Shown here piece after piece: positions 31,776-43,214 of a stretch of 64,000 nucleotides of DNA (within the stretch, counting starts at the first letter, position 1; each line of letters begins with the position of its first letter). The stretch lies in NCBI GenBank assembly GCA_949825045.1, contig OX463814.1:28166383-28230382 (forward strand), in the 5' to 3' direction. Both the position numbers and the translations under genes were made by a program. Under the pieces are notes generated by a model. It ran no database searches. It was not told where the DNA came from and worked only from the letters and a program-made list of their open reading frames with translations. The stretch comes from Argyresthia goedartella (Eukaryota; Arthropoda; Insecta; Lepidoptera; Argyresthiidae).

Positions 31776-33072
31776 CACAGTCAGGTCATAAGTTCTGTCA
31801 CACAATAAAAACTTTTGAATTTAGAACGCTGGCCACAAAAAAGTTTATTGAATTAGAATTTCGAATTTTTCATGAAAATAAAAATGTGTACTTTTTAGAA
31901 TTTTCCTCATTTTTAAATATGGAGTGGACACTTAAAGAAGACCGTGTCGCAGTTATTGCGTTGCATCGTTGCGGTTACGCGCCAATTAAGATTTTCTACT
32001 TACTAAAAAATTTGAATATAACCAAAAGATTCGTTTATCGTACCATAAAACGATACAATGAAGACGCTAGTGTAGATGACAGGTCAAGAAGTGGTCGCCC
32101 TCGCTCTGTTAGGAATCCAGCAGTGATAAAAGCTGTGAAGGCGCGAATTCAAAGAAATCCCATACGTAAGCAGAAACTGTTGGCCCTTCAGATGGGGTTA
32201 AGCAGGACCACGGTGAAAAGGGTGTTAAATGAAGACTTAGGGCTTAGGGCATATCGAAGAAAAACAGGACATCGTTTGGACGCTCGTTTAATGGACCTGA
32301 GACTGAAGAGATGCCGCGCTTTGTTGAAGCGGTACGCGGGAAAAAAGCATCGGGAAATTCTTTTTTCGGATGAAAAAATTTTCACCGTGGAAGAGAGCTA
32401 CAACAAACAAAATGATAAGGTGCGAAGGAAGCGAGCAACTGTATTCCGCGTGTCCAACGAGGTCATTTTCCATCCTCGCTCATGGTTTGGTTGGGAGTCT
32501 CTTATTGGGGCTTAACTGAGGTACATTTTTGTTAGAAAGGCGTAAAAACGAATGCAGTTGTGTATCAAAATACAGTCCTCAAGAACCTTGTGGGACCTGT
32601 TTCTCATACCATGTTTAATAACAGGCACTGGGTATTCCAACAAGATTCTGCGCCAGCTCATAGAGCGAAAAGCACCCAAGACTGGCTGGCGGCGCGTGAA
32701 ATCGACTTCATCCGGCACGAAGACTGGCCCTCCTCCAGTCCAGATTTGAGTCCGTCAGATTACAAGATATGGCAAAACTTGAGGAAAAGGCCTGCTCAAA
32801 GCCTCATCCTGACTTGGAGTCACCACAAGGCATCCTTGATTAAGGCAGCCGCCGATATTGACATGGACCTCGTTCGTACTGCGATAGACGACTGGCCGCG
32901 CAGAATAAAGGCCTGTATTCAAAATCGCGGGGGTCATTTTGAATAAACTTTATTACCATAAGATTCTATGTTTTATTATGTTCATTTTGCTATATAAATG
33001 TTTACATAAATAATAAACTATTTCTAAATTATTTCATATTGCACATGTGACAGAACTTATGACCTGACTATG
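31776..33072 (+). mobile_element. maT-type (DD37D) mariner relative, copy 2
   Basis: 1,297 bp with the same terminal repeats as copy 1, flanked by TA (31774-31775 and 33073-33074) inside a TA microsatellite that is visible on both sides. Sequence is very close to copy 1. Confidence 0.9.
31919..32946 (+). pseudogene. maT transposase, copy 2 (deletion, nonsense, frameshifts)
   Basis: It has the same domains as copy 1 (MEWTLKEDR, FSDEKIF, VFQQDSAPAHR, PDLSPSDYKIW). Lesions are a 13-bp deletion near 32420, a GAG-to-TAG change near 32533, and compensating one-base shifts near 32777 and 32824. It is independent in its lesions from copy 1. Confidence 0.9.
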
Positions 33073-33091
33073 TATAATATATATATATATA

Positions 33092-34000
33092 ACTCTGATT
33101 TAACTTATCTATACGTTAATATATTTATATAAAAGTTGTTTGTTAATATCGATTATTTTAATGAATAAGAGTATTTGGAATGCCTCACGAAAATTGTTGA
33201 ACTTAAAATATATCTACAGATCCGTTTTCGATAGTAAAGAAATAAAAAATGCCGATTGATTTTACCCCTATCGTGGCGGGACTAATAAAACTATTTAAAT
33301 TCTGGCACATATATTGTGATACTGTCTTTTAATGAGTGAGTTTTCATTAACAAGTAATCGTTATATATAAACGCAAATAATGATTGTATTATATGAAATC
33401 ATCAAGTTTTCTTTGACGCTTTGAATCTTAAAACTTTTTGTTTGTCTGTTTTTAGTCGGAATTGCCGGCTGACCGGTCGGTATGATACCAGCGTCAAAAT
33501 AAAGGTGAGATTTCGAAACATCTTACAACGAAGTTTTTGTCATTAATGGGAGACCTTCCGTGCAAAGGTCCTCATTACTCTAGGCGGAAAGACCCACAGT
33601 GTGAGAGGAATGGAATCGGGAAAAAATGACATAACGCAGCGCCAAACCACAGAAAAATTGTTTAAAAATAAACTACGCTATTTGTTAAAAATATTTTCAA
33701 GGAGAAGTTACGAATACATAATATCCACCTTTTGAACACCAGTCCATAATAAAATTAGTTAGGATTTCAGAATTACAGGAAAAAATAAAGCAATTTAGAG
33801 GTCTTTTCGTAATTGAATTCTGTCAAGAAAATTTCATCATTTAGTGATAATCTTAATCAAATACTCAATAAACGTTAACCTAAAAATCAAATCTGTAGTT
33901 GACTTCATGGTGGAGTAAATGGATTCGAAAAAAAAACAAATTTTTTTTTGAATCACCAATCCAGAGGGACCTAAGATGGGAAACAGTGGACCAAATTGTC
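33092..34000. other. AT-rich spacer
   Basis: No gene recognised. Near 33930-33955 nine A's and nine T's can pair as a short hairpin. Confidence 0.4.
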
Positions 34001-34009
34001 CAGAGGCCG

Positions 34010-34740
34010 GCGAAGGGCATGTTCGCGTGTGCGGATGCGTCGCAACACCCGCATAACGTCGAACTGGCACCGCACCACGCACGCCCACCCGACCGCCGCC
34101 ACCTGCCACGCGACCTAGTTGCCTAGCCGGCGATCACCCACTGCATACCAGCGCCACACTACGACCACCGCCCGCAAGGGCCAGCCGATGACCTGACTCT
34201 GAAAAAGGTCCATTGACCTGACCCCGACTCCCCACGCCCCAGAAGGAACCTTGAAACCAGCTGACACCGACACCTACGGAAGTAAAGACTCCCCCACCGG
34301 CACCAGTATCTTTCAAAAAGGCTAATGCTGAGGATCTTGGGAAGGAATAGACCGAAGTCGCCAGAAAGACATGAATATCCTAGTCGCTGCGCTGTACACC
34401 CACCCACCCACAACTACCACTCTCCGTGGGTTGGAGCGAAAGCGTTTCTTCCATCTATGCAATACTAATGGACTGGAGGAAGTCAGGGTATATTTGCGGG
34501 AGTTGTGCTCACCTGAAGATGGCACCGTGGTAGAGTTGCCGACAAAGGGTCCGTACAAATCCTACAAAATAGGTGTTCCAGATTCCCTTTATAAAACTTG
34601 TTCCCTTCTCCATGGAGGTGTGGCCTGTTGACGCCCGTATCAGGGAGTGATTGCCCTTTCATACAAACCTCGAGCTGTACAAAACAGGAACGAAAAAACC
34701 TCCATCGAATTGACTTCTGCCACGCTGAAGGGTGGCGCAT
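34010..34740 (+). pseudogene. Possible non-LTR ORF1/gag-like remnant
   Basis: The stretch 34140-34340 is proline-rich with stops. 34371-34631 reads FFHLCNTNGLEEVRVYLREL and VVELPTKGPYKSYKIGVP, a pattern like the C-terminal domain of LINE ORF1 proteins. No start or catalytic residues are visible, and the family assignment is uncertain. Confidence 0.35.
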
Positions 34741-34748
34741 GAATTAGG

Positions 34749-34818
34749 AATTTAGATGGAATTGATGAACAGACGACCTACAGGATTAGGTCGTCTGTTC
34801 ATCAATTTCATCTAAATT
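34749..34818. repeat. Long hairpin: 32-bp inverted repeat with 6-bp loop
   Basis: 34749-34780 pairs with 34787-34818 with a single mismatch; the loop is CAGGAT. One arm plus loop recurs at 46272-46308 (AATTTAGATGAAATTAATGA…CCTAATCCTG), so the hairpin is a head-to-head junction of the end of a dispersed repeat. Confidence 0.75.
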
Positions 34819-34984
34819 TCTAAAGGCTTTTGTACGCCACCGTCAAAGATATTTTCGGCATACTTTTGAACAATCGTTCATTTAACCCCTCATCCATTCC
34901 ATACGCACTTCATATCCTCCTGATACAAACATTTCATCTTCATTTCAAAGATATTAAGTTGTCGAAAGAGTGAAGCTGCGCGAA

Positions 34985-35160
34985 ATTAAAATTAAACAAC
35001 CAATTTAGGGCGACCTTCTTTAAATTCGTCCGTCAGCACAGACCGTCTACGATTAAACTCACTAAACCAGTGATACACACTAAGTAGTTTTCGATAGTCC
35101 CCAAGAACCGAAGTGATTTGATCGATGCAGTGTTTTTGAGTTAGCCTCGCCGAATCTCTC
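34985..35160 (-). pseudogene. Mariner transposase N-terminal fragment
   Basis: The minus strand encodes YHWFSEFNRRRSVLTDEF and KEGRPKLV, the second helix-turn-helix and linker typical of mori-type mariner transposases. No catalytic domain follows. It is adjacent to the repeat sharing GTCGAAAGAGTGAAGCTGCG with 46.3 kb. Confidence 0.7.
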
Positions 35161-35367
35161 GTGATAGGATAATACTTTACGGAACAACCTCACATTCTGG
35201 TTCATATGACGAGAGAAAGCTTTTCGAAATATTGCAGCCCAGTTCCTTCGATGCTGCATCCAATAAGACATATCTTGTCTGTCAAAAAGACATCCAGATT
35301 AAGAAAGTCGCTAGTGTTGAAGTGTGTACGTAACCAAAGATTTCTGATGATGAGGCTTCAAGGACCG

Positions 35368-35414
35368 TGTCATCAGGAACCTGTGGTTTCTTACACCACA
35401 GGTTTCTGATGACA
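35368..35414. repeat. 20-bp inverted repeat (hairpin)
   Basis: TGTCATCAGGAACCTGTGGT (35368-35387) pairs with 35395-35414 with one mismatch; the loop is 7 nt. No neighbouring gene explains it. Confidence 0.7.
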
Positions 35415-35419
35415 TGCTC

Positions 35420-36375
35420 ATTGAAGGCTCATTCCGTTGTTCACCTGGATGTTATTATACAATTAATATCTCAATGACCCAATCTTTTTTGAGACATCGC
35501 GATTTTGAACCTCATTTCGTGGTAATAAAGTTCAAAACCTATAACGGGAAAATGTCTCGCCGGCAAGACATAGTTCGGTGTGAAGTTATGCCGGAGTTCT
35601 ACACTGTACCAGTGACCGGTGTATTCGAGAGATATTGTCACTTGTTCCTAGACTGAACCCGTTATCATAAAAAGGGGCTGTGTGATTTCTCGTGATCTTC
35701 TTACGCATGAATATTGCCATAGTTATGACTTGAACGTTAAATACAAAGAGAAAAAAGGAAAAAAAACTCCGATGTTGCAACTAACTGCATTAAGCGCATG
35801 TTAATACTACTTCCAAGAATTTAATTTGGTTGGCTAATCGTTAATTCAATCCACCATTATCTAACACTTTAAGGGGGAGATAAGCTGATTTGTCTTTTTA
35901 AGAATCCAAATTTAAGGCGGCCAATCCACTAGCAAAGGGTTGGTAATTATGTTTTTTTTCTGCCAGAACACTGACGTGAAGCTGAGTGCTACATTATTAA
36001 AATGATCCGAGCTGTGAGTGTGGGTGTGCATAGGTGTGGTTTGGTAATTAAAATAATATACTATGGTAACAGTTAATTACACGCGAATATGTATAGTTTG
36101 AGATGACTGGTAAATAAAGTTTAAAATTAAACGCTGAGTGGGGACACTGTCACATCAAAGACTTGAGCGGATCCAAGGAGTTTGCCTAAATCAGCTTGTG
36201 ACCGCACTGGCATTGCGGCATTTCTTTTCTGTTTGCGGACTAAGATGACAACTTTTCTCGTTCAGCGGTATCTCTAAGTGCCCTATGTTGTCGTGCGAGT
36301 TGCACGAAATGACAGTCTCTTTACTTTTGTTGGCCTCTCATTGATATAGACTTCCGCTTACTAAGCCTACCGTCG
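35420..36375. other. Non-coding spacer
   Basis: I see no gene or known repeat here. Confidence 0.45.
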
Positions 36376-37450
36376 TCAGGTTTTTGCAGAATTTTGACGC
36401 CCATAAAATTTCGTCTCTTTTCGATCGGCGTATTTGTCGTATTTGTAGGTTATTTGTAGGTTATTGAGAATTTTCGGTATGAGGTATTTTCTAGTTCTTG
36501 AGCCATAGTAGTTACAAATTTTAGGTACAATTAATTTCTTATTACGGACATTCCTAGTTTCTATGACATGTGATACTGGGTTTTTTAAATCTTTACTACT
36601 AAATTCTTCCAAAACAATGAGTGCCTTGACTTTGTCTTGTACAGGTAACATTTTACACAAACTATAAAGCTCATTATATTCTCCATGACATGCTTTCTTA
36701 GTTTTTTTATCAACTAATAGTTTCATACAACGTATTTGTAGGGAGTTAATCTGATCTAAATATGTTTGAAATGTACATCCATAGCTACTTAGGCCGTAAG
36801 TCAATATTGAGTCTGCGAGTGCGTAGTAAATAGAGTATAATGTGGCTCTGTTTACTACACCTCGCAGGTGGTACATCTTACCAAGTGCCGATCTTAATTT
36901 CGCGCATACATTATTTATGTGAGTTTTCCATGTCATTTTTTGGTCAATAGTTAGACCCAGGTACTTAAACTTTTATACAAATTCTATATCAGCGCAGTTA
37001 CAGGCTGTTATAAATGTATCTATAGGTATAATGTCTGAGCACTTGCTATGTAAACAATCATAGCTGTGACCGACCACTCTTAGGCTATTTAATTTAGGCT
37101 TATTGTATGGGGAGCATATGTGCATACATTTTGTTTTAGTCATATTTATAATAATTCCATTGTCGTGTGACCATTTTATGATGTTTTCTAGGTCCTTTTG
37201 AATACATTTCTGTATAATTTGAAGGTCTTTATGCGCATATAACAAACATGTATCGTCGGCATACATAAACATCTTACAGTTTTCGATTACATTGCTTAAG
37301 CTATTAACGTGCATGATGTACCCAACGGGTCCGTAAATGGACCCGGTGGGTACACCATACCTAATGTTAGCCTCTGACCCCCTGGTGCCACTGATCACTG
37401 TATGCATCCTTCTATTACTTAAGTACGCTTTGAGCCAGTTGTTTAATGGT
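36376..37450 (-). pseudogene. LINE D reverse transcriptase C-terminal part
   Basis: The minus strand encodes WLKAYLSNRR, YGVPTGSIYGPVGYIMHVN, catalytic MYADDTCLLY (37407-36973), then after a frame break the thumb and C-terminus (TWKTHINNVCAKL, ILTYGLSSYG, IRCMKLLVDKK; 36936-36376). It is a third CR1/Jockey-like LINE lineage. Its upstream part is missing: LINE E begins at 37453 and LINE D does not resume on the far side. Confidence 0.8.
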
Positions 37451-37712
37451 CCAAACTCAAACTCAAACTCAAAAGTACTTTATTACTGTAGATATTTACA
37501 TATTATTAGCAAACGTCATTTTTTGCCTCTTCTCTACATTGGACCACTGTGGGAGAAGAAGGGCGTAGAAACTCCCACAGATTGATTTTTAGATCTCTTT
37601 TAAAAATAGGTTGTGCTTAACTAATACAATTATGATTTATTTTTATTTAATAAGCTGGAATAAATAATTACAAAATTATTAACAGCAAGGTCTGTGTTGA
37701 GCCAGATTAACC

Positions 37713-40565
37713 CTATACAGTCCTGTCATTTAAGTAATCTTGAACATTGTAATATCCCTTTTTCGACAAAGTCGCTTTAACATGCTTTTTAAATTGCTCA
37801 AATGGCAATTTCAAAATCTCCAGAGGTATCTTATTGTAGTAGAGAATGCACTGACCCTTGAAAGAATTGCTAACCTTCGCGAGTCTAAAACGGGGCGCAC
37901 ATAGTCTGTGATTATTTCTTAGGTAAACATTACAGCTATCGCTAAGTTTGGAAAATGTTGTAAGGTTCTTGCGTACATACATTATATTTTTGAAAATAAA
38001 TTGACTAGCTACTGTTAGTATGTCAATTTCTTTAAAAAGCTCTCTTAAGGAGTCTGTTCGTTTTAAATTATAAATTGCTCGAATAGCTCTTTTCTGTAAA
38101 ATAAAAATAGTTTGAATATCCGCTGCTTTCCCCCACAACAAGATACCATAGGACACTATGAAAGTAACTAAAATATACTAGCCTAGATGTAGCCACATCC
38201 GTGCTTTGTCTGATGTTCCTAACAGCGTAAGCCGCAGAACTTAATTTATCAGCCAATTTATCTATGTGGGGTCCCCACTGCAATTTGCTATCAATGTTTA
38301 GTCCAAGAAACTTCGTATCATTTACTAATTCTAACGTGCTGTTGTCTAACACTAAACTGGTCTCAACTTGCCTGACATTTGGAAGTGAGAATTTGATACA
38401 CTTGGTTTTACCAGCGTTTAAAAATAAATTATTAACTGTGAACCAATTCAAGGTTAAAGACAATACACCATTAACATCATCAAATTCTCCTTTTTGTCTT
38501 TCAATTTTGAAGACCAGTGAAGTATCATCAGCAAACAACACTATGTCAGTAAATTTCTCCACCATGAAAGGCAGATCATTAATATATACCAGGAATAAGA
38601 AAGGGCCTAATATGGAACCTTGTGGAACGCCCATTTTAACACCCGATCCATCAGATTTTACGCCGTTCCTCTTATACCACATTCGTGATGATCGTGCCCC
38701 AGGGTGTCAAAGGCTTTTTTGAAGTCGATAAAGAGGGCAACGACCTGCTTACGCTCGTCCAAGCAATTGTTTACATAATCTGTGAACTGCTTAAGTCATG
38801 TTGCTGTTTTGCGACCCTGCCTAAAACCGTGTTGGCAATCCGAAATGATACTATGCTTATCCAAGAAGTTACTAATTTGTCTAACTTTTATCTTTTCTGT
38901 TATCTTATTAACAATAGGCAGGATGGCGATGGGCCTATAGTTACCGTAGTCTAGGTGACTCCCTTGCTTATAGATAGGCCTTATAAGGGCTCACTTAAGT
39001 TCATCCGGGTACAAACCCAGTGGCACACTCATATTTATAAAATTAGCAAGACTTATGTCTTTTTTAACATATTTAATATCTTGGATTCTAATGGCGTCCG
39101 AGCCGGGAGATTTTTCTTTACTCATGTTATCTATGATCTTTTCAATTTCAGCAATACTAACCATACGAAATCGAAGGGAAACATTGCTAGGACGGACGTA
39201 ATTTTCCCTTTTTAAGAATTTTTGTTTACAATTATGGTTAACATTATGTTTTTCTTCTGTAAACGTACCCGTAAAATTATTACAAATATTTACCAAACTA
39301 TCTGTCCCCGATAAGTATTTTAAGATTACATCATCCAATTTAGGTTTTTCCCTCCCTAACTAACTATTAATGTGAGACCATACTTTTTTTGCATCATTAT
39401 ACACTTTTTAGTTCTTCTTGTCGAAATTTATTTTTAGCAGCATGGATTGATTTATTTAACTTATTTCTAAATTTTGTGTATTCTAACATTAAACTCATAC
39501 ATTTTGGATTATCCTTCCACTTTCTAAATAGTTGATCTCCGAAATAAATTTTTGAATTTAGCCAATTATCAATCCGTGATGGTCTTAAACGTTTATTTTT
39601 TACTGTACTCTGCAATTTGGAGTTTTCATATATTTTACCAAAGGTTATACATAGCTTTTCATACAATAATAAAGGGCACTTACAGTCATTTAACTCGTTC
39701 CAATTCACTGCATCCAAATTTTCCCGCATTAATTTATTACACAGAAACACTTTTTTATCACATTTAGACTTTGCACTATCACTCAATATTGGGTCGCCAC
39801 TTAACGATATCGTAGTACCGATCAGGTAATGATCCGCGATCTTGGTGGTGAGTAGGTACGCATCCGGCACGGGTCGATGCAGCTCCGGGTCACTCGTCCA
39901 TTCACGATCTCCTCGCGCGTCACGTCGTTAATGAGGCAATCCATCCCTTGGATATACAGCATGTTTTTATATTTTATTTTAGCTCTGCTTAAAGTCTCAT
40001 CCAGTAGGTTGATGTTGGTATCACCCAACACGATAACATCCGAGTATTTAGGTAATGTTATTATAATATTCTAGAGCTCCTCAGTAAATTTTAATTTGTT
40101 TGTTATTGGTGGTCTGTAGACGGCTACTATGTGAATGTATTTTTGATGCATTATGTTTAATTGTCCTTGGATAATTTCAGAAGCCGCTCCATTGAAGCTT
40201 GCAGCCGAGAAGTTTAATTCTTTTTTTGCATATATTAAAATTCCACCTCCACGTTTTATTTCTCTGGTATAAGAGTACATGTCAAAGTCGTTCATCCTGT
40301 ACATAGGCAGTTCTTCCTTTTTTATGTTTATTTCTGTTAAGATAATTAAATCCAACTTCTTTTGACATTGACTAATTAGGATCAAGAATGCGTTGAAGTT
40401 TTTTCTCATGGATCTTATGTTAATATGTATGATATTTAAGCTATTTTGTGTGTCATCAATATGTGTAGTCCACAACTTCGAATCTACAAATCTATTGTAT
40501 TGAGTTTCCTGCTGAAAGTCCATGAACCTATTACCCATTAAGAATATGGATAATTCTGGTAACAA
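37713..40565 (-). pseudogene. LINE E ORF2: endonuclease-reverse transcriptase (frameshifted)
   Basis: The endonuclease part (40565-39822) shows HINIRSMRKNFNAF, LTEINIKKEE, GGGILIYAKKEL and VIVLGDTNINLLD. The RT part shows YRPIAILPIVNKI, GFRQGRKTAT, DFKKAFDT, MGVPQGSILGPFLFLVYIND (near 38630) and LFADDTSLVF (near 38540), then IFILQKRAIRAIYNL (near 38090), ending at 37713. Reading requires several frame changes or stops (about 40071, 39830, 39397, 38990, 38690, 38150), so it is inactive. Confidence 0.85.
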
Positions 40566-40592
40566 TTAAATCTTGGCGCGTATTTTGAAGCG

Positions 40593-41510
40593 CTATTCGC
40601 CACTTTGTATCAACCGGTTTATATCCTGTTCTGACCTTATGGTATGGATTTTTCTGTTTTCATCGTCCTTGCGAATGAGTATACATCCTCTGTTTATCCA
40701 TATGTACTTATATTTACTCTTTAGGTCTGTTTTCGTTAGCCAAAACAGCTGGCGTTGACGCTTAGATATATCCTCGTTGATGAAGATGGGTTTTGAACTC
40801 TGGTTATTGTAAATATCCGCATTGGTTAAGCGGGTTTTCCTCTTTAGCAGCCACTGGTCGCGCGCGGCGCGGGACGTGAGGGTAACCACGACCGGGCGCG
40901 GCCGCGGCCGTTGCTCCTCATTGTTCGGCCTTTCGGCTCCTACCCTCCTCACTTCTTCAATTTGATTTGAACTCAAATTCAGCTTCTGGGCAATTTTTTC
41001 CACTGTTTCTTTCAAATTTTCTCCTTCTATCTTCTCTAAGCCCACAATCTCAATATTTTTCTCCCTGTCCTTGCTTTCGAAGGCCACAACACGTTCTTCG
41101 AGTGCCAGATTACATTTTTCCAGATTGATATTCTTCTGTTCTAGTGCCTTAATTCTTTTTTCACTATTCTCCTTGTACTGCATCAGCTCGAGATACTGCT
41201 CGGCATAGAAGTCGACCGATTCGGTGAGATCGTCGAGGGTCTTCCGCATTTTGTACAGGATCTCGAGTTTCTTGTTGATTTCAGTTAAAATACCTTCTGT
41301 AGTTACCTTAGAGGGATCGATGCTTAGCTTTGGAGTATGCAATGAAGAACTTTTTGAGCAATCTTCACATTTTCCTAGGTCAGCAAAAGTTTTCACATTA
41401 CGCACACACTTTTTATGGTAATAACTATCACATGAAATGCACTTTAGAGTTTTGTTTGAGCTTACGCCTTTTAAAAACAAAAACAGTTTGCACTTTTTAC
41501 ACTGAACCAT
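40593..41510 (-). CDS. LINE E ORF1 protein with zinc finger and coiled coil
   Basis: 305 residues with ATG at 41510. The N-terminus has CKKCKLF…CISCDSYYHKKCVRN…CEDC, a PHD/RING-like C/H pattern (residues 4-51). A long coiled coil follows (about 70-165), then an RRM-like/transposase-22-type C-terminal domain (IEIVGLEKI, VRRVGAERP, RPRPVVVTL, FINEDISKRQRQLFW). This arrangement is common in CR1/Jockey ORF1 proteins that coat the element RNA. The frame is intact. Confidence 0.8.
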   Translation of the reverse strand: MVQCKKCKLFLFLKGVSSNKTLKCISCDSYYHKKCVRNVKTFADLGKCEDCSKSSSLHTPKLSIDPSKVTTEGILTEINKKLEILYKMRKTLDDLTESVDFYAEQYLELMQYKENSEKRIKALEQKNINLEKCNLALEERVVAFESKDREKNIEIVGLEKIEGENLKETVEKIAQKLNLSSNQIEEVRRVGAERPNNEEQRPRPRPVVVTLTSRAARDQWLLKRKTRLTNADIYNNQSSKPIFINEDISKRQRQLFWLTKTDLKSKYKYIWINRGCILIRKDDENRKIHTIRSEQDINRLIQSGE

Positions 41511-41599
41511 CGTAACGGTAAATTGCAGGTAGTATAAGATAATTTTTGCGCGCTATTTACACATCCGATCGGCGAGAGCGTGCAACGCGGACTGACTGA

Positions 41600-42757
41600 C
41601 TAGACTAAGAGAGAAAGAAAAACAAAAACAAATGCCAGCAACACCAGGTTACGACATTACAAGCAGAATCCGACCGTCGATAACCTTCTCAATCGACGCC
41701 CTGACTCAAAGCCCTATAATGAATAACAGAAGGTTTAACCTGAACCCAAAATATAGCCAACGGACACCTATAATGAATCGCCAGTAACACCAAGTTACGA
41801 AATTACAAGCAAAATCCGAGCGTCGATAACCTTTTCAATCGACGCCCTGATTCATAGGCCTATAATGAAGAACAATGATTAAAAGCGGAAAGATGGGAGG
41901 AAATAAAGGCCTAAACAGAGAAGCAAAAAAAATGAGTTTGACGTGCAGCTTGTCTTTCTGAATTTAGAAGAAACCAGTAACACCAAGTTACGACATTACA
42001 AGCAAAATCCGAGCGTCGATGATCTTTCTCAATCGACGCCCTAATTCATAGGCCTATAATGAAGAACAGAAGGTTTAACCTACATCGAAAATAGATTAAA
42101 CGGACTCCTATAATATGCTGACAGGCATACCGAAGCAACGATTAAAAGCGGAAAGATGGAAGGAAATTAAGGCCTAAACAGATAAGCAAAAAAAGGAATA
42201 TGACGTGCAGCTTGTCTTTCTGGATTTAGAAGAAAAAGGTTATGTGAGCTGTTATTAGCATACATAAGTTTAATTTCCTCTCTTGAGCCTCCCACACATA
42301 ACGAAAAACCTGGCCATAGAAACCAAAACACCAAAAAGACCAAAAAACACCTGAACCTAGACTAAGAGAGAAAAAAAAAACAAAAAGAAATGCCAGTAAC
42401 ACCAAGTTACGACATTACAAGCAAAATCTGAGCATCGATGACCATTTCAATCGACGCCCTGACTCATAGGCCTATAATGAAGAACAATGATTAAAAGCGG
42501 AAAGATGGGAGGAAATTAAGGCCTACAGAGAAGCGAAAAAAAAAAGAAAATGACGTGCAGCTTGTCTTTCTGAATTTAGAAGAAAATCAAGTTACAACAT
42601 TACAAGCAAAATCCGAGCGTCGATGACCTTTTCAATCGACACTCTGACTCATAGGCCTTTATGAAGAACAGAAGGTTTAACCTAGATCCAAAATAGAGTA
42701 AACGGACACCTATAATATGCTGTCAGGCATACCGAAGCACCGATTAAAAGCGGAAAG
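41600..42757. repeat. Imperfect tandem array, at least five units
   Basis: Units carrying GCCAGTAACACCAAGTTACG and GAGCGTCGATGACC…CAATCGACGCCCTGA start near 41634, 41780, 41974, 42392 and 42587. Intervals of about 150-200 bp (one of 420) indicate internal insertions/deletions. Most units also carry GATTAAAAGCGGAAAGATGG and GACGTGCAGCTTGTCTTTCT. A larger segment beginning GACTAAGAGAGAAA (41602, 42359) is duplicated. There is no protein-coding evidence. Confidence 0.8.
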
Positions 42758-42880
42758 ATGGAATCTTCGTCGATGGGTTCCGACATGTCGGCAAAATCTC
42801 CAAACGACAACAAAAACAGCAGAAAGAAAGCGAAGATACCTAAAAGTATACCAGAACAAAGCGAAGGTACAAGCAAATAA
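42758..42880 (+). CDS. Short ORF (40 codons) at the end of the tandem array
   Basis: ATG 42758 to TAA 42880. The product is small, serine/lysine/asparagine-rich and hydrophilic (MESSSMGSDMSAKSPNDNKN…). Its ATG lies in the AAAGATGG motif that ends a repeat unit. I do not recognise it. It could be the truncated first exon or ORF1 start of a retroelement whose 5' UTR is the array, or chance. Confidence 0.3.
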   Translation: MESSSMGSDMSAKSPNDNKNSRKKAKIPKSIPEQSEGTSK

Positions 42881-42899
42881 CCCACCAAAAAAATCAAAT

Positions 42900-43214
42900 T
42901 TGTAGTGATATGCTAAGTAAGTAAAAACATTCACAGACAAAACACTTATAATTTTATTTTAACAATAAAACCAAAAGTTTACAACCAAATATTGAATTAC
43001 TACCGTGTCCAAGATCGAAAATTTAACCAGAAAAGAGATAAAAAACTGAAATTGTCTATGTCGCAAATGAACACCGAAAATGCTTTTGACGCTGTATGCG
43101 CACTTTGATCAGGATTGACGTGAAGATGAAATGTTTGTATGAGGAGGATATGAAGTTCGTATGGAATGGATGAGGGGTTAAATGAACGATTGTCCAAAAG
43201 TATGCCGAAAATAT
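42900..43214. other. Left flank: dispersed repeat interrupted by the foldback
   Basis: 43120-43214 matches, in reverse, 34855-34960 (TATGAAGT…GGAATGGATGAGGGGTTAAATGA and AAAAGTATGCCGAAAATAT). The repeat resumes at 46239 after the foldback element. No coding function was seen. Confidence 0.6.

Larger units (their letters stand above)
37453..41560 (-). mobile_element. LINE E: nearly full-length non-LTR retrotransposon
   Basis: On the minus strand it has a 5' leader (about 41511-41560), ORF1 (41510-40593), ORF2 (40565-37713, several frame breaks), a 3' UTR and a tail of three TTTGAG units (AAACTC on the plus strand, 37453-37470). It abuts or truncates LINE D. A degraded second copy on the plus strand is at 59.87-61.16 kb. 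Confidence 0.85.

Noticed and set aside
41600..42757. CRISPR-like array
   Set aside because: Units are about 150-200 bp, imperfect and in a eukaryotic transposon-rich context, with no short direct repeats and unique spacers.
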